Positions 1 through 7,358 of a stretch of DNA of 15,728 bases are shown piece after piece; position 1 is the stretch's first letter, and each line of letters begins with the position of its first letter. Position numbers and translations under genes: made by a program. Below the pieces are notes generated by a model that made no database searches, was not told where the DNA came from, and saw only the letters and a program-made list of their open reading frames with translations. This DNA comes from CAWEHT01 sp963808455 (lineage in GTDB: Bacteria; Chloroflexota; Anaerolineae; CG2-30-64-16). The stretch is from assembly GCA_963808455.1 (NCBI GenBank), contig CAWEHT010000125.1:1-15728 (forward strand), given 5' to 3'.

Positions 1-692
1 CCTGGGCTTTTTGCCCCAGCGACAGGAATTTCTTGAAATTGGCGATGGCTTGCGCCTTGTCACCTTTCAGCCGGTACAGTACTCCCAGGCCATAGTAAAC
101 CTCGGGCAGGTCGGGCTTGATCTGCTCGACCCGCTCCAGAAGGGGTTGAGCGGCAGCAAGGTCCTGTTGCTGAAGGTAAACGACCGCCTCCAGGTAGAGC
201 GTGTCCGGATCGTCTGGCTGCAGCGTCAGGGCTGTCTTGTACTGGTCGATCGCTTCGGTGAACTGCTTCTGTTGATAGTAGGCGACGCCAAGGTCGGTGT
301 GCGCCGCGACCAGGCTCGGGATCCAGCTTGATGGCTGCCTGAAGGGCGGTTGCAGCCTCGGCGTAGCGGGCCTGGCGATCGTAGACGTTGCCCAGGCCCA
401 GTTGGGCCGCAGCCGCGCCCGGGTTGGCGGCCAAGGCCGCCTTGAACTCGCCTTCTGCCTTCGACAGGTCTCCCGCGTCCACCGCGGCATTGCCGGCCTT
501 GATGAGCGCGGCATCAGCGCTGCCCGCCGGCTCGGGCGCCGCGCCCGTTGCCGGGGCGAGGGCCGGGCCAGCTACAGTCGGGCTGCCGGCCGGGCCGGGC
601 GACAGCGTCCCCTGGGCGGAGCTAGAGCAGGCTGCCAGGCTCAGGAGGATCAGCAGGCTGGCAAATAGCAAAGAAAGGCTCTTGCGTTTCAT
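1..692 (-). CDS. TPR-repeat lipoprotein, 3'-partial, one frameshift
   Basis: Probable exported lipoprotein that serves as a protein-protein interaction scaffold. The ATG at 690-692 is preferred because GGAGG sits 7 bases upstream. The N terminus has KRK, a hydrophobic stretch and a lipobox ending Leu-Ala-Ala-Cys, followed by a Gly/Pro/Ala-rich linker to about residue 55. About five tetratricopeptide repeats follow, with typical A-x-x-x-L-G-x-x-Y spacing. The frame breaks at 317-320: removing one base from the CCC run (minus strand) restores a continuous TPR reading (KLDPSLVAAHTDLG) to the window edge. Unrepaired, the upstream frame stops at 60. It lies 39 bases downstream of the MBL hydrolase gene on the same strand, so the two are probably co-transcribed. 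The TPR fold is certain; the partner is unknown. Confidence 0.85.
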
Positions 693-731
693 GGCATATC
701 CTCCAACGGCGTAGCCTCGTCGGAACATCAG

Positions 732-1376
732 CTAACCCTGCTTGTAGTCCAGAACGATGATCTGCGTCTCTTCGGGCAGGTCGCTGCGCATCACGCGCAA
801 GCTTTCTTGCGGGGTCTGTTCACCGGCGACGCCCATCTCCTTAAGGAATTTCGTGAGCGGCTCCAGCTCCGCCGTGGAGACCGGCGTGTGGTAGTGCATC
901 GGGATGACGATGCGGGGCTCCAAGAGGCTGATGACCTCGGCCGCTTTGTCGGCGTCGAGGGCGCCATGTCCCCCAACGGGCACCAGCAAGACGTTGACGT
1001 CGGGCAGCGCTTCCACCTGTGCCTGGCTCAGCACCTTGGAGAGGTCGCCCAGATGGCATACCGTGAGATCCGTGAACTCAAACACGAAGATGACGTTCTC
1101 TTCCTTTGGCTGGCCTTTGACGGCCTCCAACCACGTCTGGACGCCGGTGATGAAAATGCCTCTCACCTCATACTCGCCCGGCTTGCTGAGGACTTTGGCG
1201 TCGCCCTTCACGGCACTGATACCGCTGTGGCCGGGGGAATCGTGGCTGACGGTCACGATGTCGGCCCGCGTCCGGGGCATGGTGTAGCCCAGGGTCCTGT
1301 CATATGGGTCTGTAATGATAGTCACGCCTTGCTCCCGCAGCCGGAAACAGGAATGACCAAACCAATCGATATCCAC
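732..1376 (-). CDS. MBL-fold metallo-hydrolase, Lactamase_B_3/UPF0173-like, with altered metal motif
   Basis: Cytosolic metallo-beta-lactamase-fold protein of 214 aa. The chosen start is GTG at 1374-1376, with AGGAGG 8 bases upstream; the encoded protein then begins (V/M)DIDWFGHSCFRL, where this family normally begins. Landmarks are FGHSC near residues 6-10, ITDPY near 21-25, HLGD at 108-111, a VGG at about 134-136 and PMHYH at 159-163. The first metal-binding motif, usually HxHxDH, reads H45-D-S-P-G-H50, so the central His and the Asp are replaced. Members of this family are annotated as Zn-dependent hydrolases, mostly without a known substrate. The gene is intact and precedes the TPR lipoprotein. 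Fold assignment is strong; activity is uncertain because of the altered motif. Confidence 0.88.
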   Translation of the reverse strand: MDIDWFGHSCFRLREQGVTIITDPYDRTLGYTMPRTRADIVTVSHDSPGHSGISAVKGDAKVLSKPGEYEVRGIFITGVQTWLEAVKGQPKEENVIFVFEFTDLTVCHLGDLSKVLSQAQVEALPDVNVLLVPVGGHGALDADKAAEVISLLEPRIVIPMHYHTPVSTAELEPLTKFLKEMGVAGEQTPQESLRVMRSDLPEETQIIVLDYKQG

Positions 1377-1705
1377 AGAGCTTGCCTCCTGCCGAAAGTC
1401 ACGTGTGCTCACGCAGGGACACACTGGCCTGGATGATTATACCCTGGCACCGCGCAGGGGCCAAGCGTGAGGCCAAAACGAGCTGGTTCCTTAGAGCCCT
1501 TTCCTCTGCCAGGCCATGCGCGCGTGCACGGCCCTTGGCCAGATGGTATGTTTTGTACACCTCTGATTGTGATGCGGGTTAGAGGTGCGGCCGCGAGGCT
1601 GGACCCTGTGGCGCACGTGGTTGAGCCGCCTCTCGCGACGTGCCGGCCTCTCGAGCCGGGAGCCACCCGCGGTGCCGGCGCGGGCGGCCGGGGCGGCCCG
1701 GTGGC

Positions 1706-1857
1706 AGTTGACAGCCCCCCTGTGGGAGTTGACATCCCCACGCCATAGGTATGCTTGCTGTACCGATGATTAGCAGCGCTGATGGATGGCAGGCTTCGAG
1801 CCTGGCGATTGCCGGGCAGATCCACCCCTCCCCGGCGCACGCGCGAGTTGACACCCT
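1706..1857 (+). repeat. Three copies of AGTTGACANCCC
   Basis: Copies lie at 1706-1717, 1727-1738 and 1846-1857 (the last ends CCT). The first two start 21 bases apart, about two helical turns. Copy 2 is flanked by GTGGG/CCCAC arms (1722-1726 and 1737-1741). Copy 3 contains the -35 box of the promoter at 1848-1875. They could be regulator sites or alternative -35 elements: copy 2 has a TATGCT 15 bases downstream at 1750-1755. Confidence 0.45.
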
Positions 1858-1875
1858 TTCGCGATGTGGTATACT
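1848..1875 (+). promoter_or_regulatory. Sigma-70-like promoter of the LIV transporter operon
   Basis: A perfect -35 TTGACA at 1848-1853 is followed by a 16-base spacer and TATACT at 1870-1875. Transcription would start near 1882, leaving a leader of about 227 bases before the binding-protein ATG at 2109. It is the best promoter match upstream of the operon. Confidence 0.7.
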
Positions 1876-1891
1876 CCGCGCACCTTTGTAA

Positions 1892-1911
1892 TTACAATCT
1901 TCCGATTGTAA
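1892..1911 (+). promoter_or_regulatory. Inverted repeat just after the predicted start site; possible operator
   Basis: Perfect 8-base arms TTACAATC and GATTGTAA are separated by TTCC. The element is AT-rich in a GC-rich setting and begins about 10 bases after the predicted +1, a common place for a repressor site. It could also form a weak RNA hairpin. No regulator gene is adjacent. Confidence 0.4.
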
Positions 1912-1986
1912 ATTGGGATGTCGTACCCTCTAACCGGGCAGGAGGGAGGTGAGAGAGCGCTACAATGGCATGACGGGTTAGTTCGA

Positions 1987-2081
1987 CGCGATGGCGCTAT
2001 ATCGCGGAGGCGATGCGCGCCGAAATGCTTACCCTCGTGATCGGCGACCTTGCCAGTCTGGAATCTGGTTAGCCGGTCGCC
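1987..2081 (+). other. Two hairpins in the transporter leader
   Basis: The first pairs CGCGAT (1987-1992) with ATCGCG (2001-2006). The second pairs GGCGACC (2043-2049) with GGTCGCC (2075-2081), with an inner CCAG/CTGG pairing (2053-2056 with 2065-2068). The second ends about 15 bases before the AGGAGG of the binding-protein gene. I recognise no known riboswitch class, and neither stem is followed by a U-tract. Confidence 0.35.
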
Positions 2082-2108
2082 ACTGCCGAAAGAAAAGGAG
2101 GAAGAGTC

Positions 2109-3353
2109 ATGAAGCCCAAGGTATTCAGCATCCTGTTTGTCATGGCCACGGTCGCCGTTCTGGTGCTGGCGGCCTGTGCGCAACCCGCGCCCACCTCTGC
2201 CCCCGCAGCGCCTGCCGCTACCACCGCCCCAGCCGCGCCGGCGGCCAGCAACGCGTTGACGACCACCAGCGCGATGACTTCCACCGCCCCCTCAGCTTCT
2301 TCTGGTGGCACTCCGTCTGCTTACAAGGTTGGATTCGAAAATCACCTGACCGGCGATGGGGCGGTCTACGGCCAGAGCCTGATGAAAGGCACACAGCTTG
2401 CCGTGGATGACATCAACGGCAAGGGGGGCATCAACGGCGTGCCCCTCCAGGTCATTTACGAGGACGACCGGATGAGCGCGGCCGATGCCCAGACGGCGTT
2501 CTTGAAACTGGTGCAGTCCGACAAGGTGCCCGTGGTGATGGGTTCGGCCTCCAGCTCTGTCAGCCTCAGCATCTGCCCGAAAGCCAACGAGATGCATGTC
2601 GTGCAGATCTCGAGCGTCTCGACCGCCGAAGCATTGCGCCAGTGCGGCAAGTACTTCTTCTCGGTGATGGCCTCTGACTCGGAGCAAGGCGCGGAGTGGG
2701 TCAGCGTCGCCAAGTCGCTCAACGTCACGCAGGCCGCCGTGATGTACATCAACAATGACTACGGCATCGGGGTCAAGGACACCTTCGTCAAAGACTTCCA
2801 GGCCGCCGGCGGCACCATCGTGATCGCGCAGCCGTTTGAGGGAGGCAACAAGGACTTCCGCACCGAGGTGCTGAAGGTGAAGGCCACGAACGCCAAGACG
2901 GTGTTCATCGTCAACCACGTCGCCGAAGGCTCGCTGGTTATGAAGCAGGCGAAGGAGCTGGGCTTCACGCCGCAGTGGGTGGTCAACGTGTCGATGGAAA
3001 CCCCGGAAGTGATCCAGCAGGCGGGAGCCGATGCGGTCGAGGGTGCCATTGGGTTGAGCGCCGGCTCGACCCAGACGCCGCAATACAAGGCCTTCCATGA
3101 TGAGTTCGTCAAGAAGTTCAATGTAGAACCGACCATCTGGTCTAACTTCGCCTACGACACGACGATGCTGGTTGCCCAAGCAATCGGCAAGGGCGGCTAT
3201 ACGGCAGATGGCATCCAGCAGGCCCTCTTCGACGTGTCGAACAGCTTCGTCGGCGCATCCGGGGCCAAGAAGTTCGATGCCCAGGGCTTTTCGCAGGGCT
3301 CGTTCGATTGGATGACCGTCAAGAACGGGCAATGGGTGCTCTACCAGCATTAG
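2109..3353 (+). CDS. Branched-chain amino acid-type ABC transporter substrate-binding lipoprotein
   Basis: Extracytoplasmic ligand receptor of a HAAT/LIV ABC importer, 414 aa, family Peripla_BP_6 (LivJ/LivK-like). The ATG follows AAAGGAGG closely. A signal sequence ends in a lipobox (VLAAC, Cys about residue 23), followed by a Pro/Ala/Thr/Ser linker to about residue 70, typical of Gram-positive and Chloroflexota lipoproteins. The mature domain begins with YKVGFENHLTG and includes MKGTQLAVDDIN, GSASSSVS (ligand-pocket Ser region) and the hinge segment NNDYGIGVKDTF. The gene is intact and first in the operon, with a consensus promoter and a long structured leader upstream. The ligand could be Leu/Ile/Val, an amide, urea or an aromatic acid; sequence alone does not decide. 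Confidence 0.93.
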   Translation: MKPKVFSILFVMATVAVLVLAACAQPAPTSAPAAPAATTAPAAPAASNALTTTSAMTSTAPSASSGGTPSAYKVGFENHLTGDGAVYGQSLMKGTQLAVDDINGKGGINGVPLQVIYEDDRMSAADAQTAFLKLVQSDKVPVVMGSASSSVSLSICPKANEMHVVQISSVSTAEALRQCGKYFFSVMASDSEQGAEWVSVAKSLNVTQAAVMYINNDYGIGVKDTFVKDFQAAGGTIVIAQPFEGGNKDFRTEVLKVKATNAKTVFIVNHVAEGSLVMKQAKELGFTPQWVVNVSMETPEVIQQAGADAVEGAIGLSAGSTQTPQYKAFHDEFVKKFNVEPTIWSNFAYDTTMLVAQAIGKGGYTADGIQQALFDVSNSFVGASGAKKFDAQGFSQGSFDWMTVKNGQWVLYQH

Positions 3354-3383
3354 CCGTGCCAGGCATCTGTTGAGCGCTGCTTG

Positions 3384-3422
3384 CAGAGACTGCGGCCGTC
3401 TGCCAGACGGCCGCAGTCTCTG
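3384..3422 (+). terminator. Perfect 19-bp inverted repeat between binding protein and permease genes
   Basis: Arms 3384-3402 and 3404-3422 are perfectly complementary around base 3403; in RNA this would be a stem of about 17 pairs with a 5-base loop. No U-tract follows, so it is not a classical intrinsic terminator. Between a binding-protein gene and the rest of an ABC operon, such stems usually stabilise the upstream mRNA or cause partial termination, giving excess binding protein. That role is inferred here. Confidence 0.6.
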
Positions 3423-3517
3423 ATCGCAATGCCACCAGCTCTGCGCGCTTCCGAAGGAGGAAGTCGCTCCTGGCAACCACCCGAATTGCGCCTGACGGGA
3501 TACCGGGGAGAACCTGA

Positions 3518-4402
3518 ATGGCTATCTTGGCTCAGCTCCTGGTCAACGGTCTGATCGCTGGCGGCACCTACGCCCTGGCTGCCGTTGGCTATAGTATGGT
3601 CTACGGTGCCTTGAAGTTCATCAACTTCGCCCATGGCTCGGTGGCGTCCTTCGGCGCCTATATCATGTTTGGCCTGGCCGTGGCGTGGCTGCACATCCCT
3701 TTTGTGATCGCGTTCTTTGCCGCCATGATCCTTACGGGGCTGCTTGGCGTAATCATCGAGCGGACGGCTTATCGTCCTTTGCGCCATGCTCCGAAGCTCG
3801 CGCCCCTGACGACGGCGATTGCCGTCTCGTTCGTGCTGGATGCCATCGTCATGATCGTCATGGGCTCGGACATCAAGAGCTTCGGGCTGCCGACTGAGGA
3901 AGGCATCGCGATCGGGCCGGTCTTCATCACACCGGTGCAGTTGATGATCATCGGCTCCAGCCTGGTGCTGATGGTCTTCTTGTATGTGCTGCTCTACCGG
4001 ACGCGGTTGGGGAAGGCGATCCGCGCCGTGGCGGATGACGTCAACCTGGCTGAAGTCTCGGGCATGGATTCGGACCTGGTGATCTCGGCGGTGTTTGCGA
4101 TCGGATCGGCCCTCGCGGCCGCTGCCGGCTGCCTGATCGGGTTGGATAGCAATCTCCAGCCGACCATGGGTTTTGTCATCACGGTCAAGGCGTTCGCCGC
4201 AGTGGTTTTGGGCGGGCTGGGCAGTGTGCCCGGTGCGATCGTCGGTGGCTTTCTCATAGGCATCGCCGAGAACCTGGGGGTGTGGTACATCCCGGCCGTC
4301 TGGAAAGATACCATCGCCTATGGGATCCTGATCCTGGCGCTCTTCATCCGCCCCGCCGGCATCTTTGGTAAGAAGGATCAGGCGACCTCCACGGTGCTAT
4401 GA
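3518..4402 (+). CDS. livH: LIV-type ABC transporter permease LivH
   Basis: Inner-membrane permease subunit of the branched-chain amino acid-type importer, 294 aa, the usual length. GGGGAG lies 7 bases before the ATG. The protein is almost entirely hydrophobic, with about eight membrane segments. LivH hallmarks include the N-terminal NGLIAGGTYALAAVGYSMVYG, the FINFAHGS motif, IERTAYRPLR near residues 79-88, and the conserved loop GGLGSVPGAIVGGFLIGI near 235-252. It should pair with the LivM homologue directly downstream, the two forming the translocation path, and be energised by the two ATPases. The gene is intact. Family assignment is very secure; substrate is open. Confidence 0.93.
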   Translation: MAILAQLLVNGLIAGGTYALAAVGYSMVYGALKFINFAHGSVASFGAYIMFGLAVAWLHIPFVIAFFAAMILTGLLGVIIERTAYRPLRHAPKLAPLTTAIAVSFVLDAIVMIVMGSDIKSFGLPTEEGIAIGPVFITPVQLMIIGSSLVLMVFLYVLLYRTRLGKAIRAVADDVNLAEVSGMDSDLVISAVFAIGSALAAAAGCLIGLDSNLQPTMGFVITVKAFAAVVLGGLGSVPGAIVGGFLIGIAENLGVWYIPAVWKDTIAYGILILALFIRPAGIFGKKDQATSTVL

Positions 4403-4429
4403 CATGTGTGGTGAATGGGAGTTGGGGCA

Positions 4430-5410
4430 ATGTCTTTTGACCCTTCGCTGCTAATCCATCTCGCAATCCTCATCACCATTTACGCGATCCTGTCCATTTC
4501 GCTGAATCTCGTGATGGGCGCCACCGGCATGTTCAACATCGGCCTGGCCGCCTTCTATGGCGTCGGTGCCTATACATCCGCCATCCTGGCTAAGGTTGGG
4601 GTGCCCTGGTTTTTTGACATGTTGGCTGGTGTTTGCCTGGCCGGGCTGCTGGCGTTCGTGGTGGGTATCCCAACGCTACATCTGGTCGGCGACTATCTCG
4701 CGGTGGTCACAATGGGCATCGGCGAGATCATGCGCGCCGTCTTTACCAACTGGATGTCTTTGACGCGTGGCCCGAACGGCATACCCGGCATCCCCCATGC
4801 GTCGCTCTTCCACATCAACTTCGCGGGCATCAAATTCAATGGTATCACGTTCGATACAGAGCCGAAATTCCTCGCCCTCGGCATCGTCTGCCTGGCGGTA
4901 ACCTACGTCATCGCCGAGCGTCTGCTGCGCTCGCCGTTTGGCCGGGTGCTCAAAGGCATCCGCGAGGACGAGACCGGGGCGCAGGCGCTCGGCAAGGACA
5001 CTTATCGTTTCAAGATGACGATCCTCGTCATCGGTTCGGGCATGGGGGGCCTGGCGGGCAGCCTGTTTGCCCATTACATCACGTACATCGACCCATCCAG
5101 CTTTGTCATGTGGTTGACCTTCTTTATTTTCCTGATCATCATGCTGGGCGGTCGGGGCAACAATATCGGGGGCATCATCGCCACCGCAGTCTTTGTCACG
5201 TTGCGTGAGGGTTTGCGCTTCGTCACCCTGCCGCAGTGGCTGGACCCGTCGGCGTTGCAACAACTCATTTTCGGGCTGCTTCTGATCGTCACCACGATCT
5301 TTCTGCCTCGCGGCTTGATCCCAGAGCGCAAAACGACCTATCGGGAGATGGAAGAACATGCTACAAGTCGAAAACCTCACGAAGGACTTCGGCGGGCTGC
5401 GGGCGGTTGA
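4430..5410 (+). CDS. livM: LIV-type ABC transporter permease LivM
   Basis: Second membrane subunit of the importer, about 326 aa. Two in-frame ATGs exist, at 4415 and 4430; the second is preferred because GGGAG ends 8 bases before it, giving MSFDPSLLIHLAILIT. LivM hallmarks are LSISLNLVMGATGMFNIGLAAFYGVGAY, the cytoplasmic EAA-like loop around GRVLKGIREDETGAQALGKDTYRFK, and the C-terminal IIMLGGRGNNIGG and FLPRGLIPER. The last 53 bases run through the start of livG in another frame, adding a charged, non-conserved tail after about residue 310. Overlaps in this gene pair are usually shorter, so this tail may be recent or reflect a lost stop. The transmembrane core is complete. Confidence 0.92.
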   Translation: MSFDPSLLIHLAILITIYAILSISLNLVMGATGMFNIGLAAFYGVGAYTSAILAKVGVPWFFDMLAGVCLAGLLAFVVGIPTLHLVGDYLAVVTMGIGEIMRAVFTNWMSLTRGPNGIPGIPHASLFHINFAGIKFNGITFDTEPKFLALGIVCLAVTYVIAERLLRSPFGRVLKGIREDETGAQALGKDTYRFKMTILVIGSGMGGLAGSLFAHYITYIDPSSFVMWLTFFIFLIIMLGGRGNNIGGIIATAVFVTLREGLRFVTLPQWLDPSALQQLIFGLLLIVTTIFLPRGLIPERKTTYREMEEHATSRKPHEGLRRAAGG

Positions 5411-6110
5411 TCATTGTTCTTTCGAAGTTAGCTCGGGAGAGATCTGTGGCCTCATTGGGCCGAATGGTTCCGGAAAGACCACCGTCTTCAACCTGATCAC
5501 CGGTTTTCTGCCGGCTACTTCCGGCATGGTCTGCTTCAAGGAAGACGTGATCACTGGGCTGCCGCCCTATGTGATCGAGCGCCGGGGTATCGCGCGCACG
5601 TTCCAGACTGTGCGTGTTTTCCGGGACATGACCGTGATGGAGAACCTGCTGATGGCTCCGAAAGATCAGGCAGGTGAGAACTTTGTGTTGGGCCTGCTCG
5701 GCACAGCGCGCGTCCGCCAGCAAGAGCGGGAGAACTTGAGCAAGGCCCGCGATTTGCTTTCCGTGGTTGGCCTCGAGGGTGTGGCCAACCAATACTGCGG
5801 CAGCCTCTCCTACGCCGAACAGAAGATGGTCGAGATCACCCGGACATTGATGACCGACCCAGATCTGATCTTGCTCGACGAGCCTGCCTCAGGCATCAAT
5901 CCCACGCTCGTCAACCAGATCCTGGACTACATCCGCAGGCTGCGTGTCGAGATGCACAAGACCTTCCTCATTGTCGAGCATGACATGCGGGTCATCATGA
6001 ATCTCTGCAATCATCTCGTCGTGCTCAACTATGGGCAGAAGATCGCTGACGGCACACCGGCCGAGGTGTCCAGCAACCAAGAAGTCATCGGCGCCTACCT
6101 GGGTGGATGA
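5358..6110 (+). CDS. livG: LIV-type ABC transporter ATP-binding protein LivG
   Basis: Cytoplasmic ATPase of the importer, 250 aa. Visible motifs: Walker A GPNGSGKTT (Lys40), Q-loop FQ at 82-83, signature region SLSYAEQKMVEI (149-160, the LivG variant of LSGGQ), Walker B LILLDEP (Asp174, Glu175) and switch VEHDM (His208). The MLQVENLTKDFGG start is typical. GGGAG and GGAAG precede the ATG, which lies inside the 3' end of livM. The stop codon overlaps the livF start as ATGA, indicating translational coupling. All catalytic residues are present, so this subunit should be competent; it would form the nucleotide-binding dimer with LivF. Confidence 0.94.
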   Translation: MLQVENLTKDFGGLRAVDHCSFEVSSGEICGLIGPNGSGKTTVFNLITGFLPATSGMVCFKEDVITGLPPYVIERRGIARTFQTVRVFRDMTVMENLLMAPKDQAGENFVLGLLGTARVRQQERENLSKARDLLSVVGLEGVANQYCGSLSYAEQKMVEITRTLMTDPDLILLDEPASGINPTLVNQILDYIRRLRVEMHKTFLIVEHDMRVIMNLCNHLVVLNYGQKIADGTPAEVSSNQEVIGAYLGG

Positions 6111-6850
6111 AAAGCATGAGCGACAACAGCAATGGCGAACAAGATGCGATTCTGGCAATCGATCAGCTGGTGGCAGGTTATGGCAAGAGCGAGGTGTTGC
6201 TCGGCATCGACCTGGTGATCAAACGGGGTGAGATCGTTACGATGGTCGGCGCAAATGGCGCGGGCAAGTTAACGACGCTGCGCAGCATCTTCGGCCTGAC
6301 CGACGTGCGGGCCGGGCGCATTCATTTCAAAGGCAAAGACATCACAGGACGCAAGTCTCATAGGATCGTTCCCTTGGGGCTGGCTTTCGTGCCTCAGGAA
6401 CGCAACGTTTTTCCCTCGCTGTCGGTCTATGAGAACCTGGAAATGGGCGCTTACACGCTGCCTCGCCAGCGCATCCTCGAGAACATGGATGCGGTCTTCG
6501 GCTACTTCCCGATACTAAAGGAGCGGCGGGAACAGAAGGCGGGGACCCTCTCGGGCGGCGAGCGGCAGATGCTGGCCATCGGCCGGGGGCTCATGACCAA
6601 CCCCGACCTGCTGATGCTGGACGAGCCCTCGCTCGGGCTGGCGCCGTTGGTGGTCGATGCGGTATTCGAGGAGATCATGAGGATCCACGAACGGGGGACG
6701 ACTGTCTTCCTGGTCGAGCAAAACGCTCGTCGCGCGCTTTCCGTGGCCGACCGGGCCTACGTGCTGGAGCTGGGTCAGATCCGCCACGAGGGCTCGGGCC
6801 AGGCGTTGCTGGACAACCCCGATGTGCAACGCGCGTATCTGGGAAATTGA
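6107..6850 (+). CDS. livF: LIV-type ABC transporter ATP-binding protein LivF, Walker A Thr replaced by Leu
   Basis: Second ATPase of the importer, 247 aa from the ATG at 6107, which overlaps the livG stop as ATGA; an ATG at 6116 is an alternative start. Motifs: Walker A GANGAGKLTTL (Lys54), Q-loop VPQERN (Gln97), signature LSGGERQ (148-154), Walker B LLMLDEP (Asp172, Glu173), D-loop SLGLAP and VFLVEQN. Position 55, directly after the Walker A lysine, is Leu (codon TTA, 6269-6271), where the family has Thr or Ser to coordinate Mg2+. All else is canonical. It is a possible loss of ATPase activity in one half of the dimer, or a sequence error. The gene ends 7 bases before the stop of the convergent winged-helix gene. 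Confidence 0.93.
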   Translation: MKSMSDNSNGEQDAILAIDQLVAGYGKSEVLLGIDLVIKRGEIVTMVGANGAGKLTTLRSIFGLTDVRAGRIHFKGKDITGRKSHRIVPLGLAFVPQERNVFPSLSVYENLEMGAYTLPRQRILENMDAVFGYFPILKERREQKAGTLSGGERQMLAIGRGLMTNPDLLMLDEPSLGLAPLVVDAVFEEIMRIHERGTTVFLVEQNARRALSVADRAYVLELGQIRHEGSGQALLDNPDVQRAYLGN

Positions 6851-6857
6851 GCGGAGC

Positions 6858-7214
6858 TCAACTCCACTCGGCGCCCAGACGCACGACCAGCCGGCGCAGC
6901 TCGAGTGAGCTGGTCAGACAATACTGCGGTCCGATGTTCAGCACGCGTTCGTAGAGCAGGCGCATGCCAGCCAATTCTGCCAAGCGCTCGGCGATCAACG
7001 ACTCTGGCTGGGCCATCTCGCCGGCGAGAATGGCCAGCGGGCACCACTCTTCTTGATGATGTGAGAAGAAGCAGATGATGTCCCATTGCAATGGGTCGCG
7101 CGCGTAACATTGCAAGAACGCCAGGTACATCTGGTCGGCAACGTCCTGTGCGCGTCCGGTCAACAACTGGTCGGGAATATAGCTTGGCTCTCCCTGGCCC
7201 AAGCTCAGGATCAT
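6858..7214 (-). CDS. Small winged-helix-like protein of unknown function
   Basis: Hypothetical cytoplasmic protein of 118 aa. AGGGGG lies 7 bases before the ATG at 7212-7214, so it is probably a real gene. The N-terminal half (DQLLTGRAQDVADQMYLAFL) looks helical. Residues from about 43 onward (WDIICFFSHHQEEWCPLAILAGEM through LAGMRLLYERVLNIGPQYCLTS) fit a winged-helix arrangement: helix, recognition-like helix and beta wing. It contains four Cys residues with no CxxC pair. It faces the transporter operon tail to tail, so it does not share its promoter. A transcription regulator is a guess from fold pattern only. Confidence 0.65.
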   Translation of the reverse strand: MILSLGQGEPSYIPDQLLTGRAQDVADQMYLAFLQCYARDPLQWDIICFFSHHQEEWCPLAILAGEMAQPESLIAERLAELAGMRLLYERVLNIGPQYCLTSSLELRRLVVRLGAEWS

Positions 7215-7274
7215 GAGTAGCCCCCTGAGATGATGGCAGCACGTGTGTGGTCCGAACCCTTCCGGCCCTCTAGC

Positions 7275-7303
7275 AAACTAACATGCGCCAGCCAAGACTG
7301 CAA
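7275..7303 (-). promoter_or_regulatory. Possible promoter of the winged-helix gene
   Basis: On the minus strand, TTGCAG (7298-7303) and TAGTTT (7275-7280) are 17 bases apart, about 60 bases before the start codon at 7214. Both boxes are imperfect, so support is weak. Confidence 0.3.
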
Positions 7304-7358
7304 TGGTACCTGGGGACTACTTTTCAGAGCATTGTGATTTGACGCTTGCGGTGGAGCT

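Larger units (their letters stand above)
1377..2108. other. Intergenic region with promoter, repeats and long leader
   Basis: About 730 bases with no convincing gene. The open frames here are Pro/Arg/Gly-rich, lack ribosome binding sites and resemble no family I recognise. The left part (about 1380-1700) shows nothing I can name. The right part holds three AGTTGACA repeats, a consensus-like promoter at 1848-1875 and a leader of roughly 225 bases with three inverted repeats (1892-1911, 1987-2006, 2043-2081). It separates the divergent MBL gene and the transporter operon. Confidence 0.6.

Noticed and set aside
1409..1854. Several open frames on both strands between the MBL gene and the transporter promoter
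   Set aside because: Pro/Arg/Gly-rich products with no recognisable domain, no good ribosome binding site, and overlap with the promoter-bearing intergenic region.
2292..3476. Long open frame of 394 codons on the minus strand across the binding-protein gene
   Set aside because: It is antisense to a clear Peripla_BP_6 gene, rich in His/Arg/Leu as expected from the reverse of GC-rich codons, and lacks a convincing ribosome binding site.
4676..5380. 234-codon minus-strand open frame opposite livM
   Set aside because: Antisense to an intact LivM with conserved motifs; its Asp/Gln/Arg-rich product resembles no family.
6847..6861. TTGAGC-GGA-GCTCAA palindrome joining the stops of livF and the winged-helix gene
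   Set aside because: Only six base pairs and no U-tract; too small to call a terminator.
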